Source of the DNA: Lachnospiraceae bacterium
GTDB taxonomy: Bacteria > Bacillota > Clostridia > Lachnospirales > Lachnospiraceae
DNA length: 64,000 nucleotides
NCBI GenBank assembly: GCA_024682075.1
Contig: JAIKZQ010000033.1
Coordinates: 42,117 to 106,116, forward strand
Direction: 5' to 3'
In this document: positions 16,543 to 25,674 of the stretch, one piece after another
Position numbering within the stretch: the first letter of the stretch is position 1
Layout of the letters: the number at the start of each line of letters is the position of its first letter
The notes under the pieces: generated by a model
The model's database searches: none
What the model saw: only the letters and a program-made list of their open reading frames with translations
Told to the model about the DNA's origin: nothing
Made by a program: the position numbers and the translations under genes

Positions 16543-18114
16543 TTAAGCATCATGTACCAGCAATATCTTATCCATATCTATGGATAGCTGTTTCATCATT
16601 TCAAGGATTTCTTTTATAGCTTTTTCAGATATTACTGCGAGGACAATGAAATCAAAGTCCATAGATTCAATGCATTTAGGTTCATTAATCTTTTCACAGA
16701 AAATATAAGGCAACACATCGAACTGTTTGTCTACCCATAAAACAATCTCATTTTTTCTCACCAATTTCAGATATGAATATCTACCCGCCTTTCCTGATCC
16801 GTACAAAATTATTTTTTTGTTTTCCAGGGCCGGAATATCCCAATTTCTTTTACTCGAATATTTTGCAATTCCGCTTTCAGTAAAAAGAGAAAGATTCCAT
16901 TCATAGATAGATGTATCATCCCAAATCAGAAGTTCATTTTTGTCGAAAATAAAATCCTCTAGTTCTTTGTAGGAATCATAATGGCCATGCCATCCCCTTA
17001 ATGCTCTTTCAACCTTAAACCTTGGCAAACGATTTATGAATACTTTTTTATATGCTTGTTCCAAACTCCTAAGTGGATAATGCCTGTTTAAAAATTTTAG
17101 TGGAAATATGTGTGGAGAAGTAATTTTCGCATGGTGACCGCCAGAAGACTTTAAATCTATAAATTCAGATTTTTTCCATGTTTTTAATTGATCAATCAGT
17201 TTATCTTTATGCCTAAATTCAAAATACTTTCCATTCCCAAAAATATGGTCATCTTTATCCGTGATTCTGAAATCAATAACAACATTCTCTATACAGTTAT
17301 AACCCAATGAATCAATATACTCTATTGCATCGCGAAGAGTAACTCCACGCCAAGGGCTCATTCTCACCTCATCAGCATCATAATGAATAAACCAGTCAAA
17401 ATCTAAACATTTCGATAGTTCCTCGGTTTTTTGAAGTTGATCGTACCAAATATAGTTGTCACTCGGTTCATCTGGAAATCGTTCCAAAAAAACCTTTTGT
17501 GGATTATCATTACGTTTTTTTTCAGCAATGCAGTAACTATTATCAGTGGACCAATTGTCAACCAAATAAACATATAATCCTTGATCCAACAAATAATCGA
17601 TAGTTTGCCCAATAACATCTTCTTCGTTATAGAAATGAAGTATTGCAAGAACGCGAAAACTATCACTTTTCACATACGGTGTTTGAAATGATAACTTATC
17701 GTCAATCACATAGAGCATTGCATCAGCAATGCTCTGCTTTAGTGTGACATCATTTAATAAATCTGCATATTGATGAGCACTATGAAGATTATTTTCTACA
17801 AAAAGGATGATTGTATGGTTTCCACAACCCATAAATCTGACAAAATCATTGAAATCCAACGAATCATCAACAATGACAAGACAAAACCTGGAAACACATT
17901 TAAATAGGTTATCAACTTTGTGAATCCGTATAGAAGGAAAAAAAACATTGTCAATGCAATCAAGATTGCCATAAACGGACAATTCTTTTGTTCCTTCACA
18001 GCCAAGAAGTCGATTAACAACATCGGAAACCATTCTATTATCATCAAATTCTTTTTGATTATTCATAAATGTATTCCAATTAAATATATTTTCAACAAAT
18101 CTATTTATAGTCAA
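16543..18114 (-). CDS. GT2/GT92-like glycosyltransferase with C-terminal Rossmann-like module
   Basis: A 523-residue protein. The central domain (about 175-420) is a Glyco_tranf_2_4-type transferase: VLAILHFYNEEDVIGQTID, VYLVDNWSTDNS, and WFIHYDADEVR carrying the metal-binding acidic motif. Residues 430-520 are the Rossmann-like module (KKIILYGSGKAGRYSYLKL, LWVDKQFD). The N-terminal 160 residues are unassigned and may be a second small Rossmann-like fold. The frame opens with TTG at 18114; an ATG 16 codons later is an alternative. There is no membrane segment. Confidence 0.68.
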   Translation of the reverse strand: MTINRFVENIFNWNTFMNNQKEFDDNRMVSDVVNRLLGCEGTKELSVYGNLDCIDNVFFPSIRIHKVDNLFKCVSRFCLVIVDDSLDFNDFVRFMGCGNHTIILFVENNLHSAHQYADLLNDVTLKQSIADAMLYVIDDKLSFQTPYVKSDSFRVLAILHFYNEEDVIGQTIDYLLDQGLYVYLVDNWSTDNSYCIAEKKRNDNPQKVFLERFPDEPSDNYIWYDQLQKTEELSKCLDFDWFIHYDADEVRMSPWRGVTLRDAIEYIDSLGYNCIENVVIDFRITDKDDHIFGNGKYFEFRHKDKLIDQLKTWKKSEFIDLKSSGGHHAKITSPHIFPLKFLNRHYPLRSLEQAYKKVFINRLPRFKVERALRGWHGHYDSYKELEDFIFDKNELLIWDDTSIYEWNLSLFTESGIAKYSSKRNWDIPALENKKIILYGSGKAGRYSYLKLVRKNEIVLWVDKQFDVLPYIFCEKINEPKCIESMDFDFIVLAVISEKAIKEILEMMKQLSIDMDKILLVHDA

Positions 18115-18133
18115 TATAGTATCTTTTTCAAAA

Positions 18134-19204
18134 CTACATTTCCTTAACCATATCTATGTACTCCTTCAATATATTTTGCTCGGATTTCACAACAGAACAT
18201 TTTTCCGATATATCTTCAGTACAAATCATGTTTTTATATTTCAATTCCAACGTATCGGTATTTATGCACACCTCTTTATTCGAACTCACCGGTGCAATAA
18301 CAACATCACATTTGTGTAGGTACATATTCCAAAAATGAAACCATCCTGATATCTTTACATTATCACTGATTCCACAATCATCAATCGAAATATGTTTATT
18401 ATGTATTGATTTGGTAGCCAAATCGATTATAGCAATCTCGTCTTTCAAACTAGTCAAAGCAAATATCTTGCCTGAAGCACAGATTGAATTGATCAACTCA
18501 CTGCTCTCATATTCTTTTTCGAAAGGAACAAGTTCTGTAAATATACCTTTTTCCTTTTCATACACTCCGCGTGAAGTTATAAAATATTTATGCCTTTCAT
18601 ATGAGCATACAGATTTAATACTTCCACATTCTCCTATATCACATCTACGAATTTGTCCATCTTTGAATATTTCAAAGAAAATGCGGGAATTTCTAAAATA
18701 TAACAACGTCGAATCAACACAATCACATACAGAAGCAAAACCAATATCATCATTTGACAATTCAGCACGTAATCTTTTTATTGTATCATCAATCCGCAAT
18801 TCCTTCGTGCGCTTATCAATTTTCAAAGAATCTTGATGAAGATCTTCCGGTATCAAAATAAAATCTTCATCTGATTCAATAACCCCTTTGCAAGTCGTTG
18901 ATCGGTTTGTCATTGACCAAGGCCACAGTTCGTATGCTACTATAGTGTTTTGAGCTTCATCATATATATGAAGATGCTTGCCAAGATTTGGAAAAAACCA
19001 TTTCTCTGAATTCCATACGGCTGACACCCCATGCAATCCAACAGCATCTTTCTTTTCTTTAGGAAAATTTGCTAAATAAACAATTTTGTCATTTTCAATC
19101 TTATACAAGCCATTACTCTTTGCATTTGAAACGTATATAGCATTATCGTATATTCCCGTCAAATAAGAAATTGTGACACTCCCAAGATCATTCATAGTTT
19201 TCAT
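18134..19204 (-). CDS. Predicted cytoplasmic beta-propeller protein
   Basis: A 356-residue soluble protein without a signal peptide, built of repeated short beta-strand units such as NAIYVSNAKSNGLYKIENDK, KWFFPNLGKHLHIYD, RHKYFITSRGVYEKEKG and SGKIFALTSLKDEIAIID. The pattern suggests a six- or seven-bladed propeller. The function is not recognised. Such a protein in a glycan locus could be a scaffold or a glycan-binding module, but this is inference. AGGAAGGAG precedes the ATG; a second ATG three codons later is equally possible. Confidence 0.5.
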   Translation of the reverse strand: MKTMNDLGSVTISYLTGIYDNAIYVSNAKSNGLYKIENDKIVYLANFPKEKKDAVGLHGVSAVWNSEKWFFPNLGKHLHIYDEAQNTIVAYELWPWSMTNRSTTCKGVIESDEDFILIPEDLHQDSLKIDKRTKELRIDDTIKRLRAELSNDDIGFASVCDCVDSTLLYFRNSRIFFEIFKDGQIRRCDIGECGSIKSVCSYERHKYFITSRGVYEKEKGIFTELVPFEKEYESSELINSICASGKIFALTSLKDEIAIIDLATKSIHNKHISIDDCGISDNVKISGWFHFWNMYLHKCDVVIAPVSSNKEVCINTDTLELKYKNMICTEDISEKCSVVKSEQNILKEYIDMVKEM

Positions 19205-19218
19205 ACTCCTTCCTCAGA

Positions 19219-20358
19219 TCACCATTTAATTACGTCATTTAGCAGTGTTGTAAACTTCCTTGCGCCAAAATAATTCAAATGTTCGCAATCGTCAAAATAC
19301 AACTTGTCATCAAATTCGTCGCAAATCTTAAAATCCAAAAAATTTACGTTGTACTTATTTTCCAATGATGACATATACGAATAAAACATATCTTTCCAAA
19401 GGGAATATTTTTCATTTATTTTTTTACACGCCATTGGCAAGTGAGGGAAAATAATCAAAAATATCTTCATATTAGGATTTATCCGATAAAGCATCTCAAT
19501 TGTTTTTCTCAAATATACTGTATTCTCTTCAATTGTTTTTTCAAAGCGTTTAGACACCAGACTATTATCACCATCATATGCAGAAATAAGTTCTTCTGAG
19601 CAGGGCTTCCATCTTCGATTCATTACATCCTCACCCCAAACCAGTTGATTCTTAATATATTTGTTCCTATCAAACAATCGTTCAACAAGGTCAATTTGTG
19701 TATCAATTATGCAATTAGTCATTATAGATTTTTGGGCTTCCAAATAACTGACCGTAACGTTCTTATTTCTAGAAAAATTGTGTTCTGAAGCAAATCCTCC
19801 CCATTCAAAATACGAAATAGCATTATTACTTAACGAGCAATCATAATTCAGGTATGTGTAATCAAACACATCGTAAATCGTGTATTGGATTTCAGTAAGT
19901 CTGTCTCCATATTTTTTTTGTGCATACTCCAATGTTTCAAAATTATAAAATATATCCTGCGCACTCACAGTCAAATCAGCTAGCTGAATCGGAACTAATT
20001 CGGGCAGAATTCCTACCTTCGCATGAGAAAGTCCCAAAACAAGCCCTTTATAATTTGATTCAACCGAGAAAACTCTATCAACCTTCATCCTCGGAAGAAC
20101 AAAAGAATCAATGGTGTCCTTCTCCAAAATATTATCTTCACATACAGAAAATTCCGCTAAAATCCATGTTTTTACTGCTTGTTGCATTTTTTTGTTATTA
20201 AATGCCAAAATTACTGTGTCTTGCTTATTGATTATCAATCCATTAGATGAGTTTCTAAATATCTCATCCCATGCAATCACACTAAGTCCATCAGAGTCAT
20301 ACAATGATTTTGCAACGATACTAATTCCAGGCTCTTTTCCAATAACGTAAACACTCAT
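19219..20358 (-). CDS. SGNH-hydrolase-like protein of the glycan locus
   Basis: A 379-residue soluble protein. Residues 1-85 look like another variant Rossmann-like segment (MSVYVIGKEPGISIVAKSLY). From about 100 the protein resembles an SGNH-type family found in polysaccharide loci: LVLGLSHAKVGI near the nucleophile position, SAQDIFYN, MKIFLIIFPHLPM, and a C-terminal DDCEHLNYFGARKF that fits the Asp-x-x-His block. It may add or remove an acyl group on a sugar. Its ATG overlaps the end of the radical SAM gene (ATGA), so the two are translationally coupled. Confidence 0.58.
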   Translation of the reverse strand: MSVYVIGKEPGISIVAKSLYDSDGLSVIAWDEIFRNSSNGLIINKQDTVILAFNNKKMQQAVKTWILAEFSVCEDNILEKDTIDSFVLPRMKVDRVFSVESNYKGLVLGLSHAKVGILPELVPIQLADLTVSAQDIFYNFETLEYAQKKYGDRLTEIQYTIYDVFDYTYLNYDCSLSNNAISYFEWGGFASEHNFSRNKNVTVSYLEAQKSIMTNCIIDTQIDLVERLFDRNKYIKNQLVWGEDVMNRRWKPCSEELISAYDGDNSLVSKRFEKTIEENTVYLRKTIEMLYRINPNMKIFLIIFPHLPMACKKINEKYSLWKDMFYSYMSSLENKYNVNFLDFKICDEFDDKLYFDDCEHLNYFGARKFTTLLNDVIKW

Positions 20359-21536
20359 CTCGGCATCTGTTCTCCGGCAGGAATAATATAATCTTTACAA
20401 TCAGCGCCATTGCAATAATTACACATATCAATGTATCCTTTTTCAGAAAAGCCGTTAGCATACTCAAAAAAGATACGTTTTCCCTCAAGACCAGATAATT
20501 TATCCAAATCCAAATAATCATCTTCCGAAACATTGAAATGCATATTTTCAGAAACAGCTCTGGCTTGAATGCAATAGTAGAACCTACTACCTCTAATTTC
20601 GCGGCACAAAGTATCACAGCCGTCAAAAACTCGAGTCATCTCATCAACATTTCCTTTTCTATCCACAAAATCAAATCCATAATCCATCCAATCACGGTCT
20701 TGCTCAAACTGATTACATCTGCATCCAAAACTTACAATACGATCGATCACCTTATTTCGCAATTCCGTCAAGTTAGGATTCGCTTTTGTATAATTCGATA
20801 CGTTAAACATAACATTAAAGCGCTTGGCAATTTCCAATATTTCATCCGAAGGAATTATTGTGCCATTTGTGGATACCATAAGATTCTCCATATGGTCGCG
20901 ATATGTATTTCCAGCATATTCAAGAACAATTGGAAGATTTTTATACAATAATGTTTCTCCTCCAATCAAGTAAAAATTTCCGACACGATCTAAATGTCTA
21001 AAAAGTGTATCGATGCTCTGCTCAGCAGCATCGACACCCATATCAGCCATATTCATAGGGACATAACCACAACCATGAGCACACTTCTTACATTTCAAAG
21101 TACACCTTTCGGTCAAGGACAACTCCACAACCGGCACATATACTTTTTCATACATGTATAGCAACAAGACAGGATAAATCTTATCAAAAAAGAAATCCCA
21201 CTCAGCAAAATCACTCTCGGTTTTACCATCAGATAGTAGCTGTTCAATTAGTGCTTTCCTGTTCTCAGGATTTTTAACGGTAATAACTATATATCCATCA
21301 GATTTTAAGTATTCTTCATATGAAATAACCTTGATTTCATTAATATATTGGCCTTCTTTGCTTTTATCATTATCAACAAAAGCATCGATAATAAAATCTG
21401 CATGCAAGCGTCTCAAACACTTCTTTCCATAATTGCCAGCGCCAAAAAATACAATCCTGTTATTATGCTTTTCCAAAACACGTTTATATTCTTCAAATAC
21501 GTCATCATATTCATGACCTATATTATTCCATTTCAT
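20355..21536 (-). CDS. Radical SAM enzyme with N-terminal Rossmann-like module
   Basis: A 393-residue protein. Residues 25-115 are the locus-wide Rossmann-like module (NRIVFFGAGNYGKKCLRRLH, DAFVDNDKSKEG). The radical SAM core follows, with the iron-sulfur triad C145, C149, C152 in ERCTLKCKKCAHGC and the glycine motif LIGGETLL. A cysteine cluster near the C terminus (CNYCNGADC) may hold an auxiliary cluster. It probably carries out a radical modification of a sugar or phosphonate carbon, such as methylation, dehydrogenation or deoxygenation; the substrate is unknown. Start at 21536: AAAGGA then seven bases to ATG, just beyond the deacetylase stop. Confidence 0.75.
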   Translation of the reverse strand: MKWNNIGHEYDDVFEEYKRVLEKHNNRIVFFGAGNYGKKCLRRLHADFIIDAFVDNDKSKEGQYINEIKVISYEEYLKSDGYIVITVKNPENRKALIEQLLSDGKTESDFAEWDFFFDKIYPVLLLYMYEKVYVPVVELSLTERCTLKCKKCAHGCGYVPMNMADMGVDAAEQSIDTLFRHLDRVGNFYLIGGETLLYKNLPIVLEYAGNTYRDHMENLMVSTNGTIIPSDEILEIAKRFNVMFNVSNYTKANPNLTELRNKVIDRIVSFGCRCNQFEQDRDWMDYGFDFVDRKGNVDEMTRVFDGCDTLCREIRGSRFYYCIQARAVSENMHFNVSEDDYLDLDKLSGLEGKRIFFEYANGFSEKGYIDMCNYCNGADCKDYIIPAGEQMPR

Positions 21537-21546
21537 ATTTTTTCCT

Positions 21547-22197
21547 TTACTTATCATTAACTATTTTATCAATTGGCGTATAACAAACCATTTCATAAAA
21601 CGAGTGAGGCTTTCCTCTCATGCATGCACGAAATGTGTTTAATGCTTTTGATGCTTGTGAATAGTCCAACAGTTCTCTTTGGGATGCATGCATCTGAATG
21701 CAATCTATTTTCATTCCCATTTTATCCGTAATATCAAGATAGTGTGTCATGTCATGCATCGGCGTTGTAATCTCATATTGAAACACGGTTAAATTACTAA
21801 TATCCTGATTAATTAGTGCGTTTTTTAAAATTTTATAGCAAGCCTTATGGTCAGGATGAACTTCATACTTATGTGGAACAAAAATTATAGAATATAAACT
21901 TATAGGTTCATCATTAAGTAAATTGCAATTCTGTTTCAGTGTACCATCCTCAACTTCAAAGAACTTGTAACTCTTAATGCCCAGGTACTCCATTTCTGTA
22001 ACGAACTCATTTTTTCGAATTCCAGGCAATGCTGGATCGTACGGTTCACGCCCCCCATATCTGCCATCAGTCAAAAGCCAAACATCAATTTGTGCTGCAA
22101 ACATAGACAACAGCCCACCCAAGCCTATACATTCATCATCAGGATGAGGCGACAATATTAATATCCTATCTTCTGGCATGATTTGTAATTTTTCCAT
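21547..22197 (-). CDS. PIG-L/LmbE-family N-deacetylase
   Basis: A 216-residue protein with the zinc-binding motif SPHPDDECIGLGG at residues 17-29 and a second histidine motif EVHPDHKACYK. PIG-L enzymes remove N-acetyl groups from GlcNAc-containing substrates, leaving a free amine. In this locus the acceptor is presumably an amino sugar in the nascent glycan or its precursor. A strong GGAGGGG site precedes the ATG. It lies between a GT2 gene and the radical SAM gene in the same direction. Confidence 0.88.
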   Translation of the reverse strand: MEKLQIMPEDRILILSPHPDDECIGLGGLLSMFAAQIDVWLLTDGRYGGREPYDPALPGIRKNEFVTEMEYLGIKSYKFFEVEDGTLKQNCNLLNDEPISLYSIIFVPHKYEVHPDHKACYKILKNALINQDISNLTVFQYEITTPMHDMTHYLDITDKMGMKIDCIQMHASQRELLDYSQASKALNTFRACMRGKPHSFYEMVCYTPIDKIVNDK

Positions 22198-22210
22198 TAC
22201 CCCTCCACCA

Positions 22211-23434
22211 TTATTTTATTAATTCATTACATATCATAATGAAACTATTATCTATGCAGCAATAATCGGAAAATCCGCAATCGTTTAATATTTTTTTCAT
22301 ATTATCTTGATTTTTTCCATTTGCACATACAACAACATATTCCGATGAATTGCATTCATATATTGACCTCACAGTATGATTCAAAAACAGTTCATCATCC
22401 TCATCAAGTTGAGATTTTGCAAACCCAATCACATTGTCCACTTTAAGTACACCTGAAGCAAATGCCTTCCTGGCAGTATTGCCGATGCCATATACTATAA
22501 CTCTTCTAGAATTTATACGCTGAATGGTTTCTTGAACATTATTAGTATATGCTGTAAACGATTGATAGTCATAAACCAGCGGCAAATCAGTATTCAAAGA
22601 TATTTTCTTATAGTATTCACCAATCGAATCAAGCAAATCAATTATTTCAGCATTTCCACAAATAGCATACGAATAATAATATTCCAAAAGATCAAAAAGC
22701 AGATTTTTGAGTTGAACATTATATAAATTATACAGCATATTACGAGAGGCCATTTCAAAACAATCACGCACTCCACTAAGGATATCAACTGCCTTTTTTT
22801 CGGAAGTACTTCTATTCTTGTACCCAACTCTGTAACAATATACGTAATCGGTTATTGCGTAATAACATTTGGCTGCAATTATCGCTTTAAGCAAAAAGGG
22901 GGGATCTTCAAATTGACAATAGCTCGGGTAACGTATACCGTTTGAATCCAGTAATTCCTTAGAATACAAAAAAGATGTTTGCCCATATATCTTGGTATCT
23001 GAATCGTAGCGATATATCCCTTCCCTAGAATAGCAATTCAGTTTATAAGGGTATTTGCGTCCGTTAGTATCAAACATTTCCAATCCACCGGCGCATAAAG
23101 TTACTTCATTTCTTTTTGCTGCATAATATAACTTTTCTAATACTTCTTTATCATAGTAAGTGTCATCCGCATCAATAAATGAAAGAAATTCCCCTTCAGC
23201 ATTTTCTATGCCATTATTTCGAGCCATTCCTGCGCCTGAATTTTCTTGCACAAGAAGACGAATGTGGCCGCCTCTAACATATTCGGATAAAATTTCCAAT
23301 GAGCCATCGGTTGATCCATCATCAACACATATGACTTCTATATCATCAAGTGTCTGTGACAACACGCTGTCCAAACACTCTCGCAAATATTCCACTTTAT
23401 TATATACCGGAATAATAACTGAAACTTTTTTCAT
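22211..23434 (-). CDS. GT2 glycosyltransferase with C-terminal Rossmann-like module
   Basis: A 407-residue protein. Residues 1-230 are a family 2 glycosyltransferase (KKVSVIIPVYNKVEYLRECL, VICVDDGSTDGS, FIDADDTYYD as the DxD site). Residues 310-400 carry the Rossmann-like module (RRVIVYGIGNTARKAFASG, VIGFAKSQLD, YVVVCANGKN). There are no membrane segments. Donor and acceptor sugars cannot be read from sequence. It follows the phosphonopyruvate decarboxylase gene by about 20 bases. Confidence 0.78.
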   Translation of the reverse strand: MKKVSVIIPVYNKVEYLRECLDSVLSQTLDDIEVICVDDGSTDGSLEILSEYVRGGHIRLLVQENSGAGMARNNGIENAEGEFLSFIDADDTYYDKEVLEKLYYAAKRNEVTLCAGGLEMFDTNGRKYPYKLNCYSREGIYRYDSDTKIYGQTSFLYSKELLDSNGIRYPSYCQFEDPPFLLKAIIAAKCYYAITDYVYCYRVGYKNRSTSEKKAVDILSGVRDCFEMASRNMLYNLYNVQLKNLLFDLLEYYYSYAICGNAEIIDLLDSIGEYYKKISLNTDLPLVYDYQSFTAYTNNVQETIQRINSRRVIVYGIGNTARKAFASGVLKVDNVIGFAKSQLDEDDELFLNHTVRSIYECNSSEYVVVCANGKNQDNMKKILNDCGFSDYCCIDNSFIMICNELIK

Positions 23435-23454
23435 ATCTCATTTGGGGAATAGTA

Positions 23455-24573
23455 TCATTTTGAAAGTTGATTCATAAATGCAATTTTGTTATCCTTCTGC
23501 GATATTGTAGGACGTCCGAGATCGGCTCTTGAACCTATTTTTGCAGCAATTTCCACGAATGACAACTCTTTAGTCTTAACTATCATATCCAGCGCAGAGT
23601 CCAATTCCTCTAAGGACTCTACACGATAACAGTATTTATAGCCGCACGATTTTGCTATTTCAGTCAAATCTATATTGCGCATAGCAGTTGGCATACCACC
23701 AACCGATTCATGAGCCCCATTATTTATTACATTATGTATCAGATTATCGGGAGCAAGCGAACCTATTACAGCCATCGCACCCATATGCATAAGAGCAGCG
23801 CCATCTCCATCAATGCACCAAATCCTTTTGCTAGGCTTCTGAACCGCAATGCTTAATGCAATAGAAGAAGCATGTCCCATCGAACCCACTGTCAGAAAAT
23901 CGCTCTCATGGGACATTCCCATTCTTTCTCTTATTTCAAATAATTCGCGAGACGTTTTTCCAGTTGTGGAAATCACAGGCGAATCCCCTGAGTGTTTTAC
24001 AATTTCCTCGATAGCAGCCTCTCGTGACAGGGTATAATTATTTTCATATTTCACCTTATTTTCATTAGTCAAAGCATTCTTCTTAATTACAAAAGCAACC
24101 TGTCTCCCTTCATCCAGAACAGTTGAAAAACCTTTCATAACATTTTTAAGACTTTCCTCGGTTGTGTCTCCATCAACAACATAATATGGAACATCCATAG
24201 TATCCAAAAGCCTAAGCGTTACTTCACCCTGAAATATGTGTTGAGGTTCATCATGAATACCCGGTTCAGCCCTCCATCCAATCACAAAGATTGATGGAAT
24301 TGCGTATACTTTTTCATTCAAAAGTGATGCCAACGGATTAATAATATTGCCCTCTCCCGAATTCTGCATATAAACAACGGGTGTTTTGCCTGTAGCAAGA
24401 TAATAGCCTCCTGCAAGCGCAACAGCATTTCCTTCATTAGCAGCAATAACGTGATGTGATGGATCCAGTCCATATACATCTATGATGCAATCGCAGAGCG
24501 AACGTAGCAAAGAATCAGGAACTCCCGTAAAATATTCAGCGCCCAGTATATTTATAAATCTCTTTGCATTCAT
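23455..24573 (-). CDS. ppd: Phosphonopyruvate decarboxylase
   Basis: A 372-residue thiamine-diphosphate enzyme of normal length for this family. The N-terminal half has GVPDSLLRSL, AANEGNAVALAGG and MQNSGEGNIINPL, which are characteristic of phosphonopyruvate and sulfopyruvate decarboxylases. The cofactor motif is GDGAALMHMGAM ending in NNG about 30 residues later. Its expected reaction is 3-phosphonopyruvate to phosphonoacetaldehyde plus CO2, the step that makes the unfavourable PEP mutase reaction run forward. Position in the operon next to the dehydrogenase and PEP mutase genes supports this over sulfopyruvate decarboxylase. AGGAG precedes the ATG. Confidence 0.9.
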   Translation of the reverse strand: MNAKRFINILGAEYFTGVPDSLLRSLCDCIIDVYGLDPSHHVIAANEGNAVALAGGYYLATGKTPVVYMQNSGEGNIINPLASLLNEKVYAIPSIFVIGWRAEPGIHDEPQHIFQGEVTLRLLDTMDVPYYVVDGDTTEESLKNVMKGFSTVLDEGRQVAFVIKKNALTNENKVKYENNYTLSREAAIEEIVKHSGDSPVISTTGKTSRELFEIRERMGMSHESDFLTVGSMGHASSIALSIAVQKPSKRIWCIDGDGAALMHMGAMAVIGSLAPDNLIHNVINNGAHESVGGMPTAMRNIDLTEIAKSCGYKYCYRVESLEELDSALDMIVKTKELSFVEIAAKIGSRADLGRPTISQKDNKIAFMNQLSK

Positions 24574-24577
24574 ATCA

Positions 24578-25672
24578 TCAATCTCCTAATATTTGTTTAT
24601 ATAGTATCTTAATGTCGTCTTGATTTAGTTTTATAGGATTATTCTTTAGTCGTTCAAGATTCACTGATTCGGTCAAAATATCCAGTTGATAATCAGAAGC
24701 TTTCGGTATTTCCAGCTTTAATTCACAAAATAGATTATCGATATATTGAATAGCATCATTGACGTTCTCACATCCCAGTGTTTTAGCAATCGAGCTAAAG
24801 ATATCTTCAAGATAATTCTTTCCTCTTGGGTCAATGCAATTATCGATATGTGAAACCATCCATGGAAAAAGTTTTCTATTGACCATCATTGCTGAATGGC
24901 CGTGCGAACACCCAAACACACTTGTGATCATATAACACATGGCATGGCCAGCAGTAGTTTGTGAAATATTAATTGCCTTTCCAGCAATATATGCAGCTTG
25001 CTGCATTCCCGAGCACCCATCTCTGAAATTATTTAGATACCCACCGTAATTATTCTTGATCAATTCCAAAGCCCGAACACTATACCGCCTACTTTCCTCA
25101 GTGCTATTAATAGACCACATCGACTCTATTGAATGAGCAAAAGCATCCATCATAGTAGTTTGCCTTTGGTAAAGAGGAAGATTCGATAAATTATCCGGAT
25201 CAAGTAGCACCGTATCAGGAATGCCATATTCACTTGTGATAGAATGCTTTTTTCCATCAACATATATCACAGCAAATTTAGTTGCCTCAGCGCCTGTACC
25301 AGCTGTGGTTGGAATTGCTAAAAAAGGTATTTGGGGATCAGTTATATCTTGTTCAAGGTAATCAGTTTTTCTATCCATATGTGCAAACAGTTTTACACAT
25401 TTTGCAACATCAATCGCCGATCCACCACCAACAGCAATAATCGAATCACATTTTTCACGCTCAAACTTTTCTACAGCCTCAATAACCGATTCATATTTGG
25501 GATTAGGCGTATAATTACTAAAAATAGCTATATCTGAATGATTATCAATTATACTTTTTATTTTTCCAAAGGAAGAAAACGAGCGCCCACATACAACCAT
25601 AGTTTTCTTGCCAAAAAGCCAATTATTCAATTCTATATATTGATCATTCCCAGCAAGTATTCTTTGGTCCAT
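24578..25672 (-). CDS. Iron-containing alcohol dehydrogenase, probable phosphonoacetaldehyde reductase
   Basis: A 364-residue group III (iron-type) dehydrogenase. The nucleotide-binding motif is AVGGGSAIDVAKC, followed by IPTTAGTGAEATKFAV. Metal ligands are in MMDAFAHSIE and in GHAMCYMI/SHGHSAMM. Located between PEP mutase and phosphonopyruvate decarboxylase, it most likely reduces phosphonoacetaldehyde to 2-hydroxyethylphosphonate. No aminotransferase that would give 2-aminoethylphosphonate is seen nearby. The ATG at 25672 is chosen for its GGAGGAATAAAAATG context. The Shine-Dalgarno lies within the last codons of the PEP mutase gene. Confidence 0.85.
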   Translation of the reverse strand: MDQRILAGNDQYIELNNWLFGKKTMVVCGRSFSSFGKIKSIIDNHSDIAIFSNYTPNPKYESVIEAVEKFEREKCDSIIAVGGGSAIDVAKCVKLFAHMDRKTDYLEQDITDPQIPFLAIPTTAGTGAEATKFAVIYVDGKKHSITSEYGIPDTVLLDPDNLSNLPLYQRQTTMMDAFAHSIESMWSINSTEESRRYSVRALELIKNNYGGYLNNFRDGCSGMQQAAYIAGKAINISQTTAGHAMCYMITSVFGCSHGHSAMMVNRKLFPWMVSHIDNCIDPRGKNYLEDIFSSIAKTLGCENVNDAIQYIDNLFCELKLEIPKASDYQLDILTESVNLERLKNNPIKLNQDDIKILYKQILGD

Positions 25673-25674
25673 TT

